From assembly GCF_024741795.1 (NCBI RefSeq), contig NZ_CP102950.1, positions 4,464,001-4,528,000 of the forward strand: a stretch of DNA of 64,000 nt, read 5' to 3'. The stretch comes from Arthrobacter sp. CJ23. Lineage in GTDB: Bacteria > Actinomycetota > Actinomycetes > Actinomycetales > Micrococcaceae. This document shows, piece by piece, positions 16,812 through 25,966 of the stretch. Position 1 is the first letter of the stretch; each line of letters opens with the position of its first letter. The position numbers and the translations under genes are program-made. The notes beneath the pieces are model-generated. The model did not search any database and was not told the DNA's origin. It was given only the letters and a program-made list of their open reading frames with translations.

Positions 16812-17705
16812 GTGAAACACGACAAGAGCATCCAGTGGGAGCGGGTCAGTTCCGAGCAACTGGACCTGAGCGGGACGAGGGTTGCAGTCGTCGGTGGCAC
16901 CGGCGGCCTGGGACGCGCCCTCAGCCGCCTGATGGCCTCGCGCGGGGCCGCAGTGACGGTGGTGGGGCAAACCTTCCGCGACTTCGGTTCCGCCAACATC
17001 GATTTCGTCCAGGCAGACCTGAGCCTGATGGGCGAGGCGGTGCGGGTTGCGGGCTTGCTGCCTGCGGAAAACCTGGACCTGCTGGTCCTGACGACCGGAA
17101 TCTTCGCGGCCCCTCAGCGACAGCAGACCGCGGAGGGCCTTGAACGCGATATGGCCGTGAGCTACCTCAACCGGCTGGTCCTCCTCCGCAACCTCGCCCC
17201 ACGCCTCGGCAAGACCAGGCAGGAGCCCGCCACGAAACCGCGCGTGTTCATCATGGGATTCCCGGGCACGGGTCAGACCGCCAAAATCGACGACCTGAAT
17301 TTCGAGAAATCGTACAGCTCGATGTCGGCGCACATGAGTACCGTGGCGGGCAACGAAGCGCTTGTCAGGGACTCGGCGCAGCGCTACCCGGAGATCAACT
17401 TCTACGGGCTGAATCCGGGGCTGCACAAGACGAACATCCGAAGCAACATGGCCGGCGCGAACCGCTTCAGGTACGGCGCCATGGAATGGGTGATCGGGGT
17501 GCTCACACCCAGCGTGGAGAGCTACGCAGAACACATCGTCCCGCTGCTCGTTTCGCCCGGCATCGAGAGCCATAGTGGCTCCATGTTCGACCAGAAAGCA
17601 CGGGCGATCATGCCTTCATCCGGCATGACGCCCGACCACGCAAAGAGCATCATCGACTCATCGGAGAAGCTGATCGCCCGCGTCACACCCGGCATCCCGC
17701 TCTAG
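16812..17705 (+). CDS. SDR-like NAD(P)-binding protein without the usual YxxxK
   Basis: 297 residues from GTG 16812 (GGAG about 9 bases upstream). The Rossmann motif VAVVGGTGGLGRALSRLMAS and the LLVLTTGIFAAP strand place it in the short-chain dehydrogenase fold. Where the catalytic Tyr-x-x-x-Lys is expected, the sequence reads YSSMSAHMSTVAGNEAL, with no lysine four residues after the Tyr. The activity is therefore doubtful or non-standard. The next gene, a flavin reductase, follows within 60 bases on the same strand, so the two may form a small redox operon. Function unknown. Confidence 0.65.
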   Translation: MKHDKSIQWERVSSEQLDLSGTRVAVVGGTGGLGRALSRLMASRGAAVTVVGQTFRDFGSANIDFVQADLSLMGEAVRVAGLLPAENLDLLVLTTGIFAAPQRQQTAEGLERDMAVSYLNRLVLLRNLAPRLGKTRQEPATKPRVFIMGFPGTGQTAKIDDLNFEKSYSSMSAHMSTVAGNEALVRDSAQRYPEINFYGLNPGLHKTNIRSNMAGANRFRYGAMEWVIGVLTPSVESYAEHIVPLLVSPGIESHSGSMFDQKARAIMPSSGMTPDHAKSIIDSSEKLIARVTPGIPL

Positions 17706-17763
17706 CCCGCCGCCGGAACAATCTCGGCCAGGCCCAGCGGATGCCCGGTACTTGAGGCCCGGT

Positions 17764-18489
17764 ATGCACTTCACCAGCGCTGTAGTCTCCTCGCGGCAAC
17801 TCACGCCCACGACGCACGCGATTCAGGTCGAGAAGCCGAAATCGTTCGTGTTCGAACCCACCCAGTTCACGTTCCTTCAGCTGCTGACGGAGGCCGGCCT
17901 GGACGTCCGTCCGATGTCGCTGGCGACGAGCCCCACGCGGCCCCACCTGGAGTATGCAGTCCGCCTCTCCGACTCAGCCTTCAAACGCGCGTTCGCCGCC
18001 CTGCGCCCCGGGGACGAGGTGGCGGTCTTTGGCCCGATCGGTGACTTCGTGCTGCACGAAACCAGACCCGCTGTCCTCATAGCGGGCGGCATCGGAGTCA
18101 CTCCCCTCAAAGGAATGGCCGAATATGCGGCCGACAGGGCGTTGCCCATTGAGATCCGGCTCGTCTACAGCAGCCGCAGCGAGGACGAAATCGCCTACCG
18201 GGACAGTTTGGCGGCGCTGGAAAAGGAGAACGCCCGCTTCCGTGTGTTCCACACCCTTACGCGCGCCGCCGACCCGAGTTGGGACGGCGCCATTGGCCGC
18301 ATCGGTCCAAGCCTCCTCCGCCAAGCGGCCGGCGATCTGGTGAAGCCGGTCTACTACGTCAGCGGCACCCTCGGAATGGTCGCGGGCACCCTGCGGATCC
18401 TCCGTGGGGAGGGCATTGCCGACAACGATATCGAGGAAGAAGTGTTCCGCGGCTATCCCTGGGGCAGCGCCGTGGACCTGCCCGGATGA
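17764..18489 (+). CDS. Ferredoxin-NADP reductase-type flavin oxidoreductase
   Basis: 241 residues from ATG 17764 (GAGG 6 bases upstream; an in-frame TTG lies at 17752). The FAD-binding barrel contains RPMSLATSP, a form of the RxYS flavin motif, and the nucleotide-binding part contains GGIGVTPLKGMAEY; the C-terminal YYVSGTLGMV resembles the CGP region of this family. No iron-sulphur domain is attached, so electrons must pass to a separate partner. It probably forms an operon with the SDR-like gene. The LacI-controlled promoter of the next locus starts about 40 bases after its stop. Confidence 0.8.
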   Translation: MHFTSAVVSSRQLTPTTHAIQVEKPKSFVFEPTQFTFLQLLTEAGLDVRPMSLATSPTRPHLEYAVRLSDSAFKRAFAALRPGDEVAVFGPIGDFVLHETRPAVLIAGGIGVTPLKGMAEYAADRALPIEIRLVYSSRSEDEIAYRDSLAALEKENARFRVFHTLTRAADPSWDGAIGRIGPSLLRQAAGDLVKPVYYVSGTLGMVAGTLRILRGEGIADNDIEEEVFRGYPWGSAVDLPG

Positions 18490-18527
18490 ACGATGGCGGG
18501 GGCCGAGCAGCTGAACCAGCAAAATTT

Positions 18528-18588
18528 GCTAAAACGCTTGATCATCTCGGGAATTAACGCTAGCTTTCAAGTGATCAAACGCTTTAGC
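18528..18588 (+). promoter_or_regulatory. Promoter with paired LacI-type operators for the sugar locus
   Basis: GCTAAAACGCTTGATCA (18528-18544) and TGATCAAACGCTTTAGC (18572-18588) are near-exact inverted copies, each centred on a CG as in LacI-family operators, with centres 44 bases apart. Between and overlapping them is TTGATC (18538-18543), a 17-base spacer and TAGCTT (18561-18566). One operator covers the -35 box and the other follows the -10 box. The LacI regulator at 23305 is the likely binder. Confidence 0.8.
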
Positions 18589-18607
18589 AGAATGGACATC
18601 AGCGCAG

Positions 18608-20044
18608 ATGAATCGCTCAGTCTTCTTCCAGCCCAACGATGGATGGGTTGGGGACCTCATCCCCTTCGAGAAGGATGGAGAGTTCTGGCTCTTCTACCTC
18701 CACGAAGACCGCTCAGACCCCAAACCCGGCACTTCCTGGAACCTCGTCACCACCAAGGACCTCACGCAGTTTGAGGACCACGGCGTTTCGCTTCAGCACG
18801 GCACTGAAACCGACCTCGACTTCAATGCCTACACGGGCAGTATCGTCATCGACGACGCCGGCGTCCACCACCTCTTCTACACAGGCCAGAACCCCCGCAA
18901 CCTCGGAGCCGACGGCGCCCCTCTCCAGTTGGTCATGCACGCCACAAGCACTGACGACATGCAGAGCTGGACAAAACATCCGGAACTCACCTTCGGCGCT
19001 CCCCACGGCTACGAGTCCGGTGACTGGCGGGATCCCTTCGTGTTCCGGGATGAAAGCAAAGGCCAGTGGAGGATGCTGCTCGCGGCAAGGCATTACACGG
19101 GACCGGACCGGCGCCGCGGTGTCATCGCCCAGTGCATCTCCAATGATCTGATGACCTGGCAGCACACCGAACCGTTCTGGGATCCGCGCCGCTACATCAC
19201 CCATGAATGCCCGGACGTCTTCTCGTGGGGCGACTGGTGGTACATGGTCTATTCGGAGTTTTCCGAATCGTTCACAACCCGCTACAGAATGGCCAAGAGC
19301 CCCGACGGCCCGTGGACCGTGCCGAACCTGGACAGCATTGACGGCCGTGCCTTCTACGCATCCAAGTCCGCGGAGCGTGACGGACGCCGCTTCTTCTTTG
19401 GATGGATCGCCAGCAAGGAAGGCAACACCGACGACGGTCCCTGGCAGTGGGCCGGCACGATGTCCGTCCTGGAAGCACGCCAGAACCCCGACGGAACACT
19501 GGGATTCTCCTTCGCCGACGAACTCGTAGACAGCTTCTGGGATGACGTCCCGGTAACCCTGCCGAACGAGCTGCCCACACGACTGGACGTGCCGGACGGG
19601 TACACCGCCGTCATCTCCGACGAAGAACTGCCCAGCCAGTTCTATGCCAAGGCAGTGCTGGACATCGCCCCCAACACCACCGAATGCGGGCTTCTGCTGC
19701 GCTCCAGCCAGGACGGGGACCACTCCTACGTCCTGCGGCTGGAACCGAAACGCGGCCGGCTCGTCTTCGACCGCTGGCCACGCACCATCACCGGGGACGC
19801 GCAATGGCATGTTTCCGGTGACGTCCCGTTCGACATCGAACTGGAACGCCCCTGCGACCTCACCCCCGGCGAACACACTCTGGAGGTCATCGTCGACGGC
19901 GATCTGTGCGTCGCCGTCGTCGACCGGCAGGTGGCGCTCAGCGCCCGGATCTACGAGCTGTCAGCGGGACGGATCGGCCTTTTCGCCGGCGAAGGATCCG
20001 CCACCGTCACCGAACTTGAGATACGCAAGCGCACCGACAACTGA
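18608..20044 (+). CDS. GH32-type (beta-fructosidase-like) glycoside hydrolase
   Basis: 478 residues: an N-terminal five-bladed propeller to about residue 315 and a C-terminal beta-sandwich. Clan GH-J landmarks are visible. Asp16 lies in GWVGDLIPF in place of the NDPNG nucleophile motif, Asp142 in the RDP motif (DWRDPFVF), and Glu200 in the EC motif (HECPDVF). There is no signal peptide, so it acts in the cytosol on an imported oligosaccharide, probably fructose-containing. It leads the operon with a sugar ABC importer and a LacI regulator. The altered first motif suggests a substrate other than sucrose or levan. The ribosome site at 18608 is weak. Confidence 0.78.
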   Translation: MNRSVFFQPNDGWVGDLIPFEKDGEFWLFYLHEDRSDPKPGTSWNLVTTKDLTQFEDHGVSLQHGTETDLDFNAYTGSIVIDDAGVHHLFYTGQNPRNLGADGAPLQLVMHATSTDDMQSWTKHPELTFGAPHGYESGDWRDPFVFRDESKGQWRMLLAARHYTGPDRRRGVIAQCISNDLMTWQHTEPFWDPRRYITHECPDVFSWGDWWYMVYSEFSESFTTRYRMAKSPDGPWTVPNLDSIDGRAFYASKSAERDGRRFFFGWIASKEGNTDDGPWQWAGTMSVLEARQNPDGTLGFSFADELVDSFWDDVPVTLPNELPTRLDVPDGYTAVISDEELPSQFYAKAVLDIAPNTTECGLLLRSSQDGDHSYVLRLEPKRGRLVFDRWPRTITGDAQWHVSGDVPFDIELERPCDLTPGEHTLEVIVDGDLCVAVVDRQVALSARIYELSAGRIGLFAGEGSATVTELEIRKRTDN

Positions 20045-20100
20045 ATACGCCAACCCCACCCCCATCCCCACCCCCGTACCAATCAAGGGAGATTGTCGCA

Positions 20101-21438
20101 ATGAAAAAACTGTTCCGTGCTGCCGCCATCGCCGCCGCCGCTGCCTTGGCTTTGACAGCCTGTGGCGGCGGAGGAAGTTCCAGCGACCCGTCCAACGTCA
20201 GCCCCACCGGGGAAGTCAAGCCGCGCGAGATTTCGTGGCTGCTTTCACGTCCCGCTGACGGGGCCGTCATCAACATCATGAAGAAGCTCGCTGACGACTA
20301 TGCCAAGGACCACCCGGGCTTCGCGCTGAACCTCATTACCACTCCGGACCGGCCCTCCTACATCCAAAAACTGGAGACCCTGGCCGCGGCAAACAAGCTC
20401 CCCGAACTGTTCGACACGGACGCCACTCCATTTGCCCAGCAGCTCGCAAAACAGGGCAAGATGGTGGACGCCGAGAAGCTCTTGAAGTCCCTGGACATCT
20501 ACGATGACTACCGGCCCAGCGCCCTGGACTACCAGCGATTCGACGACGGCTCCTTGTACATGATCCCGTTCCAGTTCGAGCTGGAATTCATCTGGTACAA
20601 CAAGGCACTGTTGGAAAAGGCGGGCGTCGCGGTGCCGAAGTCCCTGGATGACCTCCCTGCGATGTGCACCGCGCTGCGGAGTGCAGGGATCACCCCGATC
20701 GCCATCGACGGACAGGACCAGTGGCCGCTGGAACGCTACGTCGCGTACCAGCCGTTCCGGGAAGCCGGACCGGAGTTCGTCCAAAAGCTCAAGCAGGGCG
20801 AAGCCAAGTTCACGGATCCTGCCGGACAAAAGACCGTTCAATGGATGGCAGAGCTCGGCAAGGCCAAGTGCTTCCAAGAGGGCTTTTCCGCCCAGGGCTA
20901 CTCGGACGCGCAGAACCAGTTCACCTCCGGCCAGGCGGCAATGTACAACATCGGCACCTGGGAGCTGCCCAGCCTGGCCACCGACAAACTGAACCCCGCG
21001 GTGCGCGAGGACATCGACTTCTTCACCCTCCCAACCACAAAGGGTTCGGTGACGTCAGCCAATGAGTTCGTCTCCCCATCCGGCATCGGCATGGCCGTGA
21101 ACACGAAGACCTACGATCCGCTCGTAAGCGACTTCCTGAAGTTCGCCTTGGAGAAGTACCCCACTGAATACGCAGCCACGGGGGCCCTTTCCCCCACCAC
21201 CAACGTGCAGACCGCGCTCCCCGGCAACGCCACGCCCCTGTACAAGAAGGCCTTGGAAACAGCCAACGGCCTCGGGGCAAAGCAGGCCATGCCGTGGGAC
21301 ACCCAACTGGACCCCACTACCAACGGCAGGCTGCAGCAGGAGCTCGTCCTTCTCGTCCAGGGCAACATCACGCCCGAGCAATTCACCAGCACGATGGACG
21401 CCACCATCAAGCAGAACGCCCCCAAGTTCTTCAAGTAA
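20101..21438 (+). CDS. ABC sugar transporter, extracellular solute-binding lipoprotein
   Basis: 445 residues with a lipoprotein signal peptide (MKKLFRAAAIAA, lipobox LTAC, lipidated Cys about residue 21) and a Gly/Ser-rich linker. The mature part is a family 1 (CUT1) binding protein with two lobes. It captures an oligosaccharide outside the membrane and delivers it to the two permeases downstream. AAGGGAG lies 7 bases before the ATG. A GAAA-tetraloop hairpin sits between this gene and the first permease, as is common where the binding protein is made in excess. Confidence 0.93.
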   Translation: MKKLFRAAAIAAAAALALTACGGGGSSSDPSNVSPTGEVKPREISWLLSRPADGAVINIMKKLADDYAKDHPGFALNLITTPDRPSYIQKLETLAAANKLPELFDTDATPFAQQLAKQGKMVDAEKLLKSLDIYDDYRPSALDYQRFDDGSLYMIPFQFELEFIWYNKALLEKAGVAVPKSLDDLPAMCTALRSAGITPIAIDGQDQWPLERYVAYQPFREAGPEFVQKLKQGEAKFTDPAGQKTVQWMAELGKAKCFQEGFSAQGYSDAQNQFTSGQAAMYNIGTWELPSLATDKLNPAVREDIDFFTLPTTKGSVTSANEFVSPSGIGMAVNTKTYDPLVSDFLKFALEKYPTEYAATGALSPTTNVQTALPGNATPLYKKALETANGLGAKQAMPWDTQLDPTTNGRLQQELVLLVQGNITPEQFTSTMDATIKQNAPKFFK

Positions 21439-21450
21439 ACCGTAGCGGCG

Positions 21451-21468
21451 GGGGGCCGAAAGGCCCCC
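21451..21468 (+). promoter_or_regulatory. Intra-operon stem-loop after the binding-protein gene
   Basis: GGGGGCC (21451-21457), loop GAAA, GGCCCCC (21462-21468): a 7-bp GC stem closed by a GNRA tetraloop, 12 bases after the binding-protein stop. It probably protects the upstream mRNA or attenuates read-through, raising the ratio of binding protein to permease. Confidence 0.55.
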
Positions 21469-21485
21469 GCCCGAAAGGCCCAGCC

Positions 21486-22364
21486 ATGCTTCCCAACAGG
21501 TCAAGGACATCCGTCCTGGTCTTCCTGCTCCCACCTCTGCTGCTCTACTGCGCAGCGGTTCTTTTCCCCATTCTGCAATCCCTGTTCCTGAGCTTCTTCT
21601 CCTGGAACGGCATCAGCGACATGGAGTTCGTCGGACTGGCCAACTACATCCGGATGATCACCGCCGATGACATCTTCTGGCGCTCGTTCTTCAATGCACT
21701 CCTCTACCTGGCCATCTGCCTGGTCCTGCAGCTCGGCGGTGCACTGCTCGTAGCCAGCCTGCTCACGTCTCTGCGCCGGGGGCGGGAGCTCATCAAAACG
21801 CTCTATCTGCTGCCTGCCGTCATCTCCACGGTGGCGATCGCGTTCCTCTTCGTGCGCATCTATTCCATTGATCCAGTCGGCCTGCTCAACCAGTTGCTGC
21901 ACTGGGTGGGCCTGGGCACCTTCGAACGCGCCTGGTTGTCAGACGTGAATACCGTACTGGCCGCCGTTTCCGCACCCGAAGGCTGGCGGTTCACGGGGCT
22001 TTACATGCTCATCATCTACGCGGCGCTGATCGCCGTACCCAAGGAACTGGAAGAAGCCGCGGTTTTGGACGGCGCCTCAAAGTGGACGCTATTCACGAAA
22101 ATCCGGTTCCCTTACATCCGGCCAGTGTGGATCACCACAACCATCATGGCCACCACCTACGGCCTGCGCGGCTTCGACATCCCCTATCTCATGACCAACG
22201 GCGGCCCCGGACAATCCTCCGAACTGCTCACCACCTACATGTACAAGACTGCATTCACCAGTACCGATTTCGGGTACGCCAGCACCATCTCCGTGTTCAT
22301 CGTGATCGAATGTCTCGTCGCCGTCGGCCTCATCCTGTTCATGCTCAAGCGGAAGGCAGACTAA
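21486..22364 (+). CDS. ABC sugar permease, MalF-like
   Basis: 292 residues from ATG 21486; the longer frame overlaps the binding-protein gene and is rejected. Six transmembrane helices, with the EAA loop EEAAVLDGASKWTLFTKIRFP-like segment (residues about 190-210) that docks the ATPase. It forms the inner-membrane channel with the next gene. Its TAA stop overlaps the following ATG (TAATG). Confidence 0.93.
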   Translation: MLPNRSRTSVLVFLLPPLLLYCAAVLFPILQSLFLSFFSWNGISDMEFVGLANYIRMITADDIFWRSFFNALLYLAICLVLQLGGALLVASLLTSLRRGRELIKTLYLLPAVISTVAIAFLFVRIYSIDPVGLLNQLLHWVGLGTFERAWLSDVNTVLAAVSAPEGWRFTGLYMLIIYAALIAVPKELEEAAVLDGASKWTLFTKIRFPYIRPVWITTTIMATTYGLRGFDIPYLMTNGGPGQSSELLTTYMYKTAFTSTDFGYASTISVFIVIECLVAVGLILFMLKRKAD

Positions 22365-23266
22365 TGATCGCCCAAACAGCCCCGGCCGCCCCGCCAACCA
22401 CGCTGCCGCCCACACCCACCATCAAGAGACGCCGGCGCAAGCCCAGCCTGTACCGGACCTTGTCACGCGTGCTGATCATGCTGATCGTGATCGTCCAGGT
22501 CTACCCTCTCGCCTGGCTGTTCCTGACCAGCCTGCGCACCGAGCACGACTTCGCGACCGGTGACCCTTTCGCGCTGCCAAGCTCCCTGACCTGGGAGAAC
22601 TACGCCCGGGCGTTCGAAACAGGCGACCTCGGCCGGAACATCCTTAACAGCTTCATCGTCACGATGGGTGCCAACGTCCTCATTGTCCTGCTGGGAATGA
22701 TGGCCGCCTACGCCATCCAGGTCCTTGGTTTCCGCCTCAGCAGGTTTGTCCGTGGGCTGTTCCTGATCGGGATCATCGTTCCCGTCCAGATCGCTTTGGT
22801 CCCGCTGTTCATCGACTACTCCACAGTGAACCTGCTGGACACCTACCAATCGATGATCATCCCCTTGGCCGGCTTCGCGCTGCCCATGTCCATCTACCTG
22901 TTCTCATCATTCTTCGAATACATCCCCCGGGAAACCTACGAAGCGGCCTCCATTGACGGCGCCGGCCCGTACAGGATCTTTGGCTTGATCACCCTGCCGT
23001 TGTCACTGAACACCGTCGTGACCGTTGTTTTGGTCAACAGCATCTTCATCTGGAACGACTTCGTCTTCGCCAACACGTTCGTTCTCTCTGAAGAACTGAA
23101 AACCATTCCTTTGGGTCTGCAGAACTACATCGGTGCCATGGGCAAAGTCGACTGGACTGCCACCTTCGCCGCGGTGTGCGTGACCATCACGCCTCTGCTC
23201 CTGGTCTTCCTGGTCCTGAACAAGGCCATGATCCAAGGCTTGGAAAGCGGGGCGACGAAGGGATGA
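22364..23266 (+). CDS. ABC sugar permease, MalG-like
   Basis: 300 residues from ATG 22364, coupled to the first permease. A 30-residue Pro/Thr- and Arg-rich cytoplasmic N-terminus precedes six transmembrane helices. The EAA loop is YEAASIDGAGPYRIFGLI. No ATPase gene is present in this locus, so an unlinked shared ATPase (MsiK-like, as in other actinobacteria) must energise the importer. Confidence 0.93.
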   Translation: MIAQTAPAAPPTTLPPTPTIKRRRRKPSLYRTLSRVLIMLIVIVQVYPLAWLFLTSLRTEHDFATGDPFALPSSLTWENYARAFETGDLGRNILNSFIVTMGANVLIVLLGMMAAYAIQVLGFRLSRFVRGLFLIGIIVPVQIALVPLFIDYSTVNLLDTYQSMIIPLAGFALPMSIYLFSSFFEYIPRETYEAASIDGAGPYRIFGLITLPLSLNTVVTVVLVNSIFIWNDFVFANTFVLSEELKTIPLGLQNYIGAMGKVDWTATFAAVCVTITPLLLVFLVLNKAMIQGLESGATKG

Positions 23267-23304
23267 CGGCCATGGCAGACGGATATACTCCTGATGGAGG
23301 ACAG

Positions 23305-24384
23305 ATGATTTCGCAGGAGAATAATTCAGGCACCGCGGCCACCCCCGACGTTCCTGTCAGAACAGGCCCCGCCCATCCGGTTACCCTCCGCGAAGTTGCT
23401 GAAGCAGCCGGTGTCTCCACTGCCACGGTCTCGCTCGTGATCAACAAGAAGAAAAACGCCCGCATCGCAGATGCGACCCGTCAACGCGTCAAAGACGCGA
23501 TCCGGCAGCTCGGCTACCGCCCCAACGCGATGGCCAAGACCCTGGTCAGCGGCACCTCACGGTTCATCGGGTTGGTCGCAGACGGCGTCGCCACCACCCC
23601 CTTCGCAGGCCAGATCATCCACGGAGCGCAGGACGAAGCCTGGAAACACGGGTACGCCCTGCTGATCGCCAACACCGAGGGCAACCGCGACCTGGAAAAG
23701 GACGCGATCGCCATGATGCTGGAATACAAGGTTCGCGGCATCCTGTACTCGACGTGGTTCCACCGGCCCACCGACATCCCGGAAACACTGCGCGAGGCCG
23801 ACTTCGTCCTCGTCAACTGCTTTTCTCCCGAGCCCGGAGCGGCCCGCGCTGTGGTACCCGACGAAGCCCAGGGTGGGCGGTCCGCGACGGAAATCCTGCT
23901 CCGCGGCGGCCACCGGCGCATTGCCTTCATCAATGCCACGATCCCCGCCCCAGCCAAGGACGGACGGCTCCAAGGGTACAAAGAAGCACTGGAGGCTGCC
24001 GGAATTTCGTTCGACCCCCACCTGGTCATGGAAGCCTACCCGGACCAGGAAGGCGGATACGGCGCCACCGAAGAACTGCTCAAACGAAACGTCACCGCCG
24101 TGTACTGCTACAACGACCGCATGGCCATGGGACTCTATGACGGACTGCGGGAACACGGACTGTCCATCCCGGGTGACATCGCCGTGGTCGGATTCGACAA
24201 CCAGGAAGTCATCGCAGCCCACCTTCGGCCACCGCTGTCCACCGTGTCACTCCCCCACTACGAGCTGGGAGCCGCAGGAGTGCGCATGCTGCTGGGCTTG
24301 GACGAAGCACCCGACGACTCCGCAGTGAAGATCGCGTGCCCCACCATTGAACGCGCATCCGTAGCTGTGCACTCGCCCGCATAG
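23305..24384 (+). CDS. LacI family transcriptional regulator
   Basis: 359 residues from ATG 23305, which has GGAGG 5 bases upstream. An in-frame ATG at 23263 overlapping the permease stop would add 14 residues. The helix-turn-helix is VTLREVAEAAGVSTATVSLV, followed by the hinge (YRPNAMAKTLVSG) and a periplasmic-binding-type sensor domain ending in STVSLPHYELG. It closes the sugar operon and should bind the paired operators at 18528-18588, repressing until the imported sugar or its product binds. Confidence 0.93.
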   Translation: MISQENNSGTAATPDVPVRTGPAHPVTLREVAEAAGVSTATVSLVINKKKNARIADATRQRVKDAIRQLGYRPNAMAKTLVSGTSRFIGLVADGVATTPFAGQIIHGAQDEAWKHGYALLIANTEGNRDLEKDAIAMMLEYKVRGILYSTWFHRPTDIPETLREADFVLVNCFSPEPGAARAVVPDEAQGGRSATEILLRGGHRRIAFINATIPAPAKDGRLQGYKEALEAAGISFDPHLVMEAYPDQEGGYGATEELLKRNVTAVYCYNDRMAMGLYDGLREHGLSIPGDIAVVGFDNQEVIAAHLRPPLSTVSLPHYELGAAGVRMLLGLDEAPDDSAVKIACPTIERASVAVHSPA

Positions 24385-24455
24385 CTTGCGAGCATCCGGC
24401 TAGACCGCAATCCGACGGCAGGGAGCAGCGCCGGTCCAGCTCGGCCGAGCTTCGC

Positions 24456-25154
24456 TCAGGCGTGCTCCGCCTCGTAGCGGACCTTGAGCGCACCACGCTT
24501 GATCTTCAGTTCCAGCACCCTTACTTGGGCGAGGTCCGCGAGAGTTGCGACGTGTGTTCCGCCGCATGGCTCATTGTTGACCCCTTCGATCTCCACCATC
24601 CGATGCCCGGCGGCGTCCGTCGTCGCGTTGACGGCTCCTCCGCGGGCCAGCACGGCGTCCAACGCCTCCTGCAGCTCCGCCCGGACTGCCTCGCGGAGCT
24701 CCGGGGTGGCAAGCTCCGCCTCGAATCCCTCGGGAGAGAAATCCAGCCTCGCCTGACCCGGATAGTGGCTGTGGCCTGTGCTCTGCCAACCGCGGGCCTC
24801 GCCCAGATGCCCCAGGACGTGACCGGCAGTGTGCAGCGCGGCGTGACGCTTGCGCAGTTCCGCGTCAATGGCGCAGACGACGGCGGTCCCGGCTTCCAGA
24901 TTGTCCGGTGCACCGGACAATACGACGAGACCTTCCTCGCTGCGGGACGGGATCACAGGAGTACCGTTGAGCGTGCCCTCGTCCGAGGGCTGGCCGCCGC
25001 CCTTCGGGTGGAAAATGTTGGGACTCACGGCCGCCCAGGCGCCGTTCTCGTCCTCGCCGGCAGCCACCACCGTGGCCTCAGCTTCGAAGAGGTAGGTGCC
25101 GCCGTAGTAGGCCTGTTCTTGCTGGATCCGCGGTGTTTCAGTGCTGGCAGTCAT
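24456..25154 (-). CDS. alaX: Alanyl-tRNA editing protein AlaX
   Basis: 232 residues. It is a free-standing version of the AlaRS editing domain, which deacylates Ser-tRNA(Ala) mischarged by alanyl-tRNA synthetase. The Zn site motifs HxxxH (RHAALHTAGHVL) and CxxxH (EPCGGTHV) are both present, as is the glycine-rich HPKGGGQPSDEG motif. A single gene convergent with lacI; start ATG at 25154. The C-terminal region is short, as in the smaller AlaX types. Confidence 0.93.
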   Translation of the reverse strand: MTASTETPRIQQEQAYYGGTYLFEAEATVVAAGEDENGAWAAVSPNIFHPKGGGQPSDEGTLNGTPVIPSRSEEGLVVLSGAPDNLEAGTAVVCAIDAELRKRHAALHTAGHVLGHLGEARGWQSTGHSHYPGQARLDFSPEGFEAELATPELREAVRAELQEALDAVLARGGAVNATTDAAGHRMVEIEGVNNEPCGGTHVATLADLAQVRVLELKIKRGALKVRYEAEHA

Positions 25155-25299
25155 CCATCCAGCATAGGCCGGAGGCCCAGCCAGAGTGACCGTGACGTTC
25201 CTTCCCAGTTGCTCCAGCGTGGTGGAATGCTGGCCAATCCCCGCAACTCGTGGGAGTATGGGCCGGACTGTCGCAGGACACTGAAAATTTGGGGGAAAA

Positions 25300-25941
25300 T
25301 TGTCCGAGAATGCTGCTGTGCCCAGAGAATCACGGCCCGGGAATGACGAAGCCAGCGGGTCCGCACGGCCCGAGCCCGAATATGGAGTCAGGCTTCCTGC
25401 CGGCCCCGAACATCCCCTGGGCGCTGCGGCAGGGACGCCCGCGTGGCACCCCGAGGCCTACCCGCAGCAGGCACCTCTTGCGCAGCCGCACCGTCCCGCC
25501 GAGGACGTGGGACGCGGAACCTTGCTGGCCCTCGCCGTCGTCCCGCTCGGCATCATCGTGTGGATGATCCTCTGGAAGTTCGGCTGGATCACCTCGCTGG
25601 TTACCTTCGGCGCTGCTGCCCTGGCGGCCCGTTTCTACGTCCTTGGCACCGGCGGCGTCCTGAGCCGCAAGGGTGTCTGGATCATCGCAGGAGTCACGGC
25701 GGCCACCGCAATTCTGTCGTTCGTCGGCGGGGTCTGGCTGGACGCGGTCGAATTCTTGGGAGGGTCGCCGCTGGCCAGGGTGTTCGACCCGGAACCGTGG
25801 GCACTCATGGGCGACAACCTCATGTACAACCCCGATTTCGTCAGCGGGTACATGGGCGACTTCCTGATGGCGTTGCTGTTCGGTGCCCTGGGGTGCTTCT
25901 TCACCCTGCGCCGCCTGTTCGCGTCCACCAAGAACGTCTAG
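25300..25941 (+). CDS. Membrane protein of unknown function
   Basis: 213 residues from TTG 25300, preceded by GGGGGAAAA. The first 70 residues are Pro-, Glu- and Ala-rich and disordered. About four hydrophobic segments follow (near 75-95, 97-112, 125-145 and 185-205), with a loop between the last two containing EPWALMGDNLMYNPDF. The pattern resembles unnamed actinobacterial membrane proteins, and I do not recognise a family. It is convergent with pntB, whose stop lies 25 bases on. Confidence 0.6.
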   Translation: MSENAAVPRESRPGNDEASGSARPEPEYGVRLPAGPEHPLGAAAGTPAWHPEAYPQQAPLAQPHRPAEDVGRGTLLALAVVPLGIIVWMILWKFGWITSLVTFGAAALAARFYVLGTGGVLSRKGVWIIAGVTAATAILSFVGGVWLDAVEFLGGSPLARVFDPEPWALMGDNLMYNPDFVSGYMGDFLMALLFGALGCFFTLRRLFASTKNV

Positions 25942-25966
25942 GACGCGCACAAGCCTCGCCCGCGCC

